From: Acidobacteriota bacterium | Lineage (GTDB): Bacteria; Acidobacteriota; Terriglobia; Terriglobales; Acidobacteriaceae | DNA: 6,744 bases | Direction: 5' to 3' | Assembly (NCBI GenBank): GCA_021781255.1 | Contig: JAJXXG010000123.1 | Location: 1 to 6,744, forward strand | Shown here: one piece after another, positions 1 through 4,333 of the stretch | Position numbering within the stretch: the first letter of the stretch is position 1 | Layout: each line of letters begins with the position of its first letter | The notes under the pieces: model-generated | The model's input: only the letters and a program-made list of their open reading frames with translations | Told to the model about the DNA's origin: nothing | The model's database searches: none | Program-made: the position numbers and the translations under genes

Positions 1-31
1 GTCGCAGCCGGTAGCCCACAAAAAACTGTCT

Positions 32-586
32 TTAGCGATTCAACTGCGCAGAACTGGTGGAATAGGAATCTCGCGTGGACTCCACCATCTTCCGGATGAC
101 TTCCAAGTCACGTAACTCCGTCTGCACTGAGAAGTAGTGATCCGTGGCAGAGAGTGCAATGACCACGCTGCAGTGTGGCCGCAGATCCGTCACCACGCCC
201 TCCCTGCCCTCAAAGAGGCCGCGCGTTAGCCGCACGCGGGTTCCAACGCTGATGCGCGGATGGGGACGCAGCTGGTAGCCGCCGGCCAGTGCCGCGCGGA
301 TTCGCTCAATCTCGGCGCTGTCCACCATATCGGCCTTCGACCTGCCCAGCAGCCGCAGCGTTCCCGGCGCAGAGATCACGGCAATTCTCGACTCCGGGCT
401 GAAGCGCACAAAGATGTACCCCGGAAACAGCGGCCGTTCCACGATAACCGTGCGGTCACTCCAGCGCGAGCGCTCCGTATAGAGCGGGAGATAGTGGTCG
501 AGCGATCTGGTCTGAAGCTGTTTGGCAACTTTCTTTTCGTGATTAGCAACGACCTGCAAGACGCGCCACGGCTCATCAGCAGACAT
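32..586 (-). CDS. NusG/RfaH/UpxY-family specialised transcription elongation (antitermination) factor
   Basis: This 184-residue protein has the two-domain NusG plan. The N-terminal NGN domain (about residues 6-105) opens with WRVLQVVANHEKKVAKQL and carries the family hallmark PLFPGYIFVRF at about 52-62. A KOW motif follows at about 114-133 (VGTRVRLTRGLFEGREGVV). A polar, Ser/Thr-rich tail closes it. NusG proteins bind the clamp of RNA polymerase; paralogues such as RfaH, UpxY and LoaP act on particular long operons, often for surface polysaccharide. The frame stays open to a TTG at 607 and an ATG at 598. I prefer the ATG at 586 because GGGA lies 6 nt upstream and the protein then starts just before the NGN domain. 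It is unlikely to be housekeeping nusG, since no secE or ribosomal protein genes flank it. Its targets probably lie left of the window. Only 31 nt follow the stop; they include a T6 run without a clear hairpin. Confidence 0.9.
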   Translation of the reverse strand: MSADEPWRVLQVVANHEKKVAKQLQTRSLDHYLPLYTERSRWSDRTVIVERPLFPGYIFVRFSPESRIAVISAPGTLRLLGRSKADMVDSAEIERIRAALAGGYQLRPHPRISVGTRVRLTRGLFEGREGVVTDLRPHCSVVIALSATDHYFSVQTELRDLEVIRKMVESTRDSYSTSSAQLNR

Positions 587-667
587 AGAATGTCCCATCC
601 TGGGCAAGGCAAAATTGGCAAGAAGCAGTCACGGCGTCGTGCAGGAAATCGCCGAACTATCTGAGGA

Positions 668-692
668 GTTCCAATCCGGCCGGAATCGTTCC
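668..692. repeat. Palindrome TCCGGCCGGA flanked by direct GTTCC repeats
   Basis: A perfect 10-bp palindrome lies at 675-684. It is flanked almost symmetrically by two direct copies of GTTCC at 668-672 and 688-692, spaced 20 bp apart, close to two helical turns. It sits about 80-105 nt upstream of the NusG-like start codon. It could be a protein binding site in the leader or promoter region. No regulator can be assigned, and a GC-rich palindrome of this length may be chance. Confidence 0.35.
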
Positions 693-811
693 CGTAGCCG
701 AATGCAGTTGTGTGCAGGGGCCCGACTTAATACGGATTAGAGAGGAGCAGTTTCGGATCTGCAAGTCCTCTAAGGTTGTAGACCTTTTGTTCCTGAATCC
801 GTCTGCCGCTG

Positions 812-832
812 ACCCATCCATCCCTCAAGGGT
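812..832. promoter_or_regulatory. Possible operator with CCCT-TG-AGGG inverted repeat
   Basis: On the minus strand the sequence reads ACCCTTGAGGG followed by ATGGATGGGT. The core CCCT-TG-AGGG (822-831) is an inverted repeat, and a second GGGT half-site follows one turn away (812-815 read on the minus strand). TACCCTT at 833-827 (minus strand) resembles half-sites used by NarL/LuxR-type regulators (NarL heptamer TACYYMT), though not perfectly. The element lies some 230-250 nt upstream of the NusG-like gene. Assigning it to the response regulator in this window would be speculation. Confidence 0.25.
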
Positions 833-907
833 AGTTTTTGACTGCCATGAGCTGAGTATATCTCGCGGTCGCGCGCGGTCGTGCCGGCCCCCGGTGAATC
901 CTTGTTG

Positions 908-957
908 AAAACCGGCATCCGGCCCCGCCTCTGTTCTCAAACAGTACAGGCAGGGCC
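908..957 (-). terminator. Strong hairpin after the beta-galactosidase, probable terminator
   Basis: Thirteen nt after the beta-galactosidase stop, the minus-strand RNA can form a long hairpin. The outer stem GGCCCUGCCU (957-948) pairs with AGGCGGGGCC (930-921): 10 bp with one G-U pair. After a GUA bulge, CUGUU (944-940) pairs with AACAG (935-931) around the tetraloop UGAG. On the plus strand the wobble becomes an A-C mismatch, which favours function in the minus-strand transcript. The hairpin has no U-run directly behind it. A second, mutually exclusive hairpin, CCGG-AUG-CCGG (922-912), is followed at once by UUUU (911-908). Either could end transcription before the NusG-like leader. Confidence 0.6.
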
Positions 958-970
958 CTTCCACGCCGCG

Positions 971-3442
971 TCACATCGGCAACGCTGCCTGGTACTCCGG
1001 TACCACACCCAGAGACTCCAGCGCCCCTGCCTGTCCGTTCCGGAATGTGGGAGCCATGCCCGGCTCAAAGAAGATGGCAGCCTTCGGGCTCAGCGGCAGA
1101 ATCTGCAGCAGGAAGCCGCCCGCATTCTCCCCGGCAAGAAAGCGCTTCAGCCCGATGCGCCACGGCTTGCCGTTGTAGAAGTCGTCTGCCAGCAGATGCT
1201 CTCCGCTCAGCAGGCGCGCCTCGTCTCCCTGGTAGCGAACCGTGAGATACGCGTCGCTCAGCCCCTGCATCGCATCCTTCGGAAGCGTTACGCGCCACTG
1301 GGCAGCATCCGCAAAGCTCGCCTCATCCGGAGCCATGGCCACCGTGTGCGATCTCCACGCAAAGCTGGGGCCAAGCAACGGCTCGGGCGCCTTGCCAAAG
1401 CCGCGCGCCTGCTCCACGCCAAGCGCAATCTTCTTCCGCGGTGTCTGCAGGTGAACATGCCGGAACAGCGGCTGCATTGCTGCGGTGCGGGCATGGCCGG
1501 GCGCAGGCTCAAACACCTCCGCGTCAAATTCGTTCTCGCCCATCTGCCGCAGCAGCACGCGGCCACCCTCGCTGAAGACCTGCGCATGCGTCAGCAGCAG
1601 CCGGGGCTGCCCGGCCACGGAGACGCGCCACAGATTCTTCGCATCCTGCGCGCTCAGCACCACCACGTGCGTCACGCCCTGCCTGCCGTGCACGGTCAGA
1701 GCAACCTCCCGCGCCGGCGCCACATTCTCCAGCCGCACAAGGCCATCGGCCTGCGTTACAGCGTGCCCCCCGGCCTGCACTGCGCCGCGATCCTCCGCCG
1801 GAAACGCAAACTCCACCGGGATGCCGTCCGTAGCCGCGAAGAAAACAAAGTCCTCTCCGTTGGCGCGCGTCTTCAGGACCGGCTGCGCCGTGGCGTAGCG
1901 CAGGGGAACGCCGCCCAGGTCCAGGTTCACCGGCCAGTAGAAGTAGCTGTCCGCGGGCAACGTAACAGGGTGGGCCGGCACCAGTATCGTTCCCTGCGGC
2001 GCATGAATCTCAAACTGCGTTGCCGGCCACGCGGGCATCTGGTACTCGCGCACGTGGTTGTTCACAAACAGAAACCCTCTCTCCCCCTGCATGCGCAGCG
2101 ACGCGCGCGGCACCGACATATCCGCCGGGCTGCCCGGACGCGGCGCCGGCGCAATCACCCGCATAGGCGCAAGCTGCGCGCCAAAGTCCTGCAAAAAGTA
2201 GTGGTAGAGCTTCAGCTCGCGCAGGCTCGCGCGCATCTGGCCAAACTCGCCCAGCGGCGCCTGAAAGTCGTAGCTTTTCACCGGCAGGTCATTGGGATAG
2301 TTCGTCCGCTGCGACTCCTGCAACGTGCTCAGCTTGCCATCCGGATTCTCTCCGCCGTGATACATGTAGTACCCCAGCAGGTTTGCCCCCGAGCCGAGAA
2401 TCACCGGAATCATCGCATCAATATCGTCCGCCGTCAGCACCGGCCTGCGGTGATAGGTATCCTGCATCCCGCCGCCAATCTCCGCGGTCAGGAAGGGAAC
2501 CCGGCTGCGCAGGTTGTCCTGCTGCCGCTCCCCGGCGGTATGCACTGCGCTCGCTTCCGTCACCGGCATGGCGCCCATGTTGCTTGCCACCCGGCTCGCA
2601 AACCGAAACGCATACACCTCGCTGGGCGGCAGCTCAGTGCGGCTCTCGCCCCACGGCGCATCCGGATACCCGCCATACACCGGCAGAAACAGGTCGTCCG
2701 GAACCGTAGCGTTGTCCCATCCCGTCACCGTGTACAGCGGCACATCCAGTCCGTTCTCCTGTGCCATCCGCTTCAGCGTGGCCAGGTGTTCGCGTCCCTG
2801 CCCGGGGCCGCGCTGCGAGTATTCGTTCTCAATCTGAATACCGATCACCGGGCCGCCGTCCTTCCACAGCAGCCCCTTCAGTTGCTCGCCAATCTGCGCG
2901 TAGAACTGTCGCACCTCGGCCAGATAAACCGGGTTGTTCGACCGCACGGCACTGTTCTTCAGCACCCAGTCCGGCAGCCCTCCGTTGCGCGCCTCGCCAT
3001 GCGCCCACGGACCGATGCGCGGATACAGCAGCATGCCGTGCTTCGCGCACAGCTCGGCAAACTTGCGCAGATCGTTCTGCCCGCTCCAGTCAAACCGGCC
3101 TTCCACCTCCTCCACGTGCAGCCAGAAGACATACGTGGCGATGACCTGCACGCCGCTGGCCTTCATCTTCAGGATCTCTTCCTCCCAGTAGGCCTCGGGA
3201 TAGCGCGAGAAGTGGAACTCGCCCATCACCGGGATCCACGGCTTGCCGTTTCGGGTCAGATACTGGCTGTTGACCGCGAGCACCTCGCCGTCCGGCGCGC
3301 GGTTCGTGCCCAGTTGCGTGGGCACAGGCTGCGGAGCGGGCGCGGGAGCCGTTGCGTTGAAGAGGAGCCGGTGTGCCTGGGGCTGCGCTACGGCGCTGAG
3401 AGGAATGCCTAGAAAAATGAGGAGGCCGAAAATGCGGCGCAT
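971..3442 (-). CDS. Secreted GH35 beta-galactosidase
   Basis: An 823-residue exported glycoside hydrolase. The N-terminus is a signal peptide (MRR, a hydrophobic stretch to residue 16, probable cleavage at AVA-Q after residue 19), with no lipobox Cys. A Pro/Ala-rich linker (about 31-42) precedes the catalytic TIM barrel. Family GH35 features are VMGEFHFSRYPEAYWEEE (72-89), PRIGPWAHGEARNGGLPDW (141-159), the acid/base motif IQIENEYSQ with Glu207, and the likely nucleophile Glu321 in FLTAEIGGG. YYMYHGGENPDG (358-369) matches the GG-N motif near the active site. GH35 enzymes release terminal, non-reducing beta-galactose with retention. The C-terminal half is probably beta-sandwich modules; I cannot name them. 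The length is normal for acidobacterial homologues. A GAAAGG ribosome binding site lies 11 nt before the ATG. The substrate could be plant galactan or xyloglucan side chains, or self-made polysaccharide; the sequence does not decide. Confidence 0.93.
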   Translation of the reverse strand: MRRIFGLLIFLGIPLSAVAQPQAHRLLFNATAPAPAPQPVPTQLGTNRAPDGEVLAVNSQYLTRNGKPWIPVMGEFHFSRYPEAYWEEEILKMKASGVQVIATYVFWLHVEEVEGRFDWSGQNDLRKFAELCAKHGMLLYPRIGPWAHGEARNGGLPDWVLKNSAVRSNNPVYLAEVRQFYAQIGEQLKGLLWKDGGPVIGIQIENEYSQRGPGQGREHLATLKRMAQENGLDVPLYTVTGWDNATVPDDLFLPVYGGYPDAPWGESRTELPPSEVYAFRFASRVASNMGAMPVTEASAVHTAGERQQDNLRSRVPFLTAEIGGGMQDTYHRRPVLTADDIDAMIPVILGSGANLLGYYMYHGGENPDGKLSTLQESQRTNYPNDLPVKSYDFQAPLGEFGQMRASLRELKLYHYFLQDFGAQLAPMRVIAPAPRPGSPADMSVPRASLRMQGERGFLFVNNHVREYQMPAWPATQFEIHAPQGTILVPAHPVTLPADSYFYWPVNLDLGGVPLRYATAQPVLKTRANGEDFVFFAATDGIPVEFAFPAEDRGAVQAGGHAVTQADGLVRLENVAPAREVALTVHGRQGVTHVVVLSAQDAKNLWRVSVAGQPRLLLTHAQVFSEGGRVLLRQMGENEFDAEVFEPAPGHARTAAMQPLFRHVHLQTPRKKIALGVEQARGFGKAPEPLLGPSFAWRSHTVAMAPDEASFADAAQWRVTLPKDAMQGLSDAYLTVRYQGDEARLLSGEHLLADDFYNGKPWRIGLKRFLAGENAGGFLLQILPLSPKAAIFFEPGMAPTFRNGQAGALESLGVVPEYQAALPM

Positions 3443-3447
3443 AACCA

Positions 3448-3459
3448 GAAAGGCCTTTC
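3448..3459 (-). promoter_or_regulatory. Ribosome binding site of the beta-galactosidase inside a perfect palindrome
   Basis: GAAAGGCCTTTC is a perfect 12-bp palindrome. Its minus-strand left half, GAAAGG (3459-3454), is the only Shine-Dalgarno-like sequence before the ATG at 3442, at a rather long spacing of 11 nt. The palindrome could be a protein site or take part in RNA pairing that hides the ribosome binding site. Confidence 0.5.
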
Positions 3460-3473
3460 AGGATTTGGAGTGC

Positions 3474-3508
3474 AAGGCCCGCGCAACATGGTTCCCCGCA
3501 GGGGCCTT
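3474..3508 (-). repeat. Inverted repeat in the beta-galactosidase 5' region
   Basis: On the minus-strand RNA, AAGGCCC (3508-3502) is complementary to GGGCCUU (3480-3474), giving 7 bp around a 21-nt loop. Inside lies a smaller hairpin, CCCC-UGC-GGGG (3504-3494), which overlaps the first arm. The GGCCUU arm is also complementary to AAGGCC at the ribosome binding site (3457-3452). The arrangement allows alternative folds, but the arms are short. Confidence 0.35.
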
Positions 3509-3602
3509 TTCATCCCTGCAAAGCATGCTATGCCTTCGCATACGCGTCTCGAATCGGCTGAAAGACGGATTGGAAATAAATTCTTGCAGCCGGTGTGTTG
3601 TT

Positions 3603-3618
3603 GGCCTATGCCGGCCTA
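3603..3618. repeat. Direct repeat GGCCTA-N4-GGCCTA
   Basis: Two copies of GGCCTA (3603-3608 and 3613-3618) have a 10-bp period, so they would face the same side of the helix. They lie about 165 bp upstream of the beta-galactosidase start, inside the 226-bp gap after the response regulator. This resembles a tandem activator site, but the copies are short. No convincing promoter hexamers were found in this gap. Confidence 0.3.
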
Positions 3619-3668
3619 ATCCGCGCATCTGCACTCGCTCGAAAGATACCGCACGAATGACGAGCCGA

Positions 3669-4289
3669 CTAAAGATGGATCAGGCCGCGCTGCAGGGCAT
3701 TCACCACCGCCTGCGTACGGTCGCTGGCGTTCAGGCGCATCAGAATCACGCTTACGTGGCACTTTACCGTGGCCTCGGTAATGCCAAGGTCGGCGGCAAT
3801 CTCCTTGTTCGATTTGCCCTTCGCCACCAGCGCCAGCACCTCGCGTTCGCGCGCGCTCAGGCTGGAGTCCGGCGTGCGCGCCGCCAGCGCCTGCGACATC
3901 GGCGGCGGCAGATACCGTCCTCCGGTGTGCACCTTGCGCACCGCGTTCACCAGCATCTCCTGCGGCAGGCCCTTCACCAGGTAGCCGCTCGCTCCGGCCT
4001 CCATGGCCTGGTGGATATCCTCATCGCCTTCGTAGGTGGTCAGCACAATAAAGCGCGCCGCCGGTGCCTGTGCGCGGATGCGCCGGATCGTCTCCACGCC
4101 GCTGATGCCCGGCAGCCGCAGGTCCATCAGTGTAACGTCCGGCAGCAGCCGCTTATGCTGCTCAAGCGCCTCTTCGCCCGTTCCAGCCTGGCCCACCACT
4201 TCCATTTCTTTTGAGGAGGCAATCAGCGCGGCAACGCCAACCCGCATGATCGGGTGATCGTCCACAATGAGGATGCGAATGGGCTTCAT
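3669..4289 (-). CDS. NarL/FixJ (LuxR-HTH) response regulator
   Basis: A 206-residue two-domain response regulator of typical length. The receiver domain (about 4-120) has the acidic pair Asp10-Asp11, the phosphoacceptor Asp56 in VTLMDLRLPG, the switch Thr84 or Thr85 in IVLTTYEGD, and the conserved Lys106 in GYLVKG. A short linker leads to the LuxR-type helix-turn-helix (about 143-206): LSAREREVLALVAKGKSNKEI, then ADLGITEATVKCHVSVILMRL. All key receiver residues are intact, so it should be phosphorylated and bind DNA as a dimer. It lies 40 nt behind the sensor kinase gene and is almost certainly its partner. The ATG at 4289 has no Shine-Dalgarno sequence, and a sigma70-like promoter sits just in front of it, so it may be made from a nearly leaderless transcript as well as from read-through. 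No clear terminator follows the stop. Confidence 0.95.
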   Translation of the reverse strand: MKPIRILIVDDHPIMRVGVAALIASSKEMEVVGQAGTGEEALEQHKRLLPDVTLMDLRLPGISGVETIRRIRAQAPAARFIVLTTYEGDEDIHQAMEAGASGYLVKGLPQEMLVNAVRKVHTGGRYLPPPMSQALAARTPDSSLSAREREVLALVAKGKSNKEIAADLGITEATVKCHVSVILMRLNASDRTQAVVNALQRGLIHL

Positions 4290-4303
4290 CGGCGTAACGG
4301 TTG

Positions 4304-4333
4304 ATTATAGTGGCGGCTGGACAAGCCTGTCAG
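4304..4333 (-). promoter_or_regulatory. Putative sigma70-type promoter for the response regulator
   Basis: On the minus strand, CTGACA (4333-4328, five of six matches to TTGACA) is followed after 18 nt by a perfect TATAAT (4309-4304). The -35 box overlaps the stop codon of the histidine kinase gene. Only 14 nt separate the -10 box from the ATG at 4289, so a start about 7 nt past the -10 box would give a leader of roughly 7 nt. The match is good, and an AT-rich hexamer stands out in this GC-rich DNA. Confidence 0.6.

Larger units (their letters stand above)
587..907 (-). other. Long non-coding leader upstream of the NusG-like gene
   Basis: About 320 nt separate the hairpin after the beta-galactosidase from the NusG-like start. 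I see no recognisable protein: the minus-strand frame of 63 codons at 727-918 has no familiar motif and overlaps the hairpin. The stretch contains several short inverted repeats, listed separately where distinct. It also has a weak hairpin at 772-786 (arms AAGGT and ACCTT). The best single -10-like hexamer on the minus strand is TATACT at 855-860, but there is no acceptable -35 at 16-18 nt, so I do not call a promoter. No RfaH-type ops element was found in the sense orientation. The length and structure suit a regulated 5' leader, which is inference. Confidence 0.4.

Noticed and set aside
7..18. GCCGGTAGCC on the plus strand, resembling the RfaH ops core GGCGGTAGC
   Set aside because: It is on the strand opposite to the gene and downstream of it, so it cannot act as a leader ops element for this operon. 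The match is short and imperfect.
727..918. Minus-strand frame of 63 codons between the beta-galactosidase and the NusG-like gene
   Set aside because: It shows no motif and no good ribosome binding site, and its start lies in the terminator-like hairpin region. It is more likely non-coding leader; a decayed gene remnant cannot be excluded.
881..3412. Plus-strand open frame of 843 codons antisense to the beta-galactosidase
   Set aside because: Its product is rich in Arg, His, Ala and Leu with no recognisable domain. The opposite strand encodes a complete GH35 enzyme with signal peptide and both catalytic Glu residues. Long antisense frames are common in high-GC genes.
3494..3510. CCCC-GCA-GGGG followed by CCTTTT on the plus strand, terminator-like
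   Set aside because: No real gene runs towards it on the plus strand, the stem is only 4 bp and the T-run is short.
3440..3513. Small upstream open frame starting at the ATG at 3513 (minus strand) that overlaps the beta-galactosidase start
   Set aside because: It is in another frame, its AGGG abuts the ATG instead of lying at normal spacing, and the peptide has no recognisable features.
3243..4214. Plus-strand open frame of 323 codons across the response regulator and the gap
   Set aside because: It is antisense to an intact response regulator and to the start of the beta-galactosidase, with low-complexity His/Arg-rich sequence and no domain.
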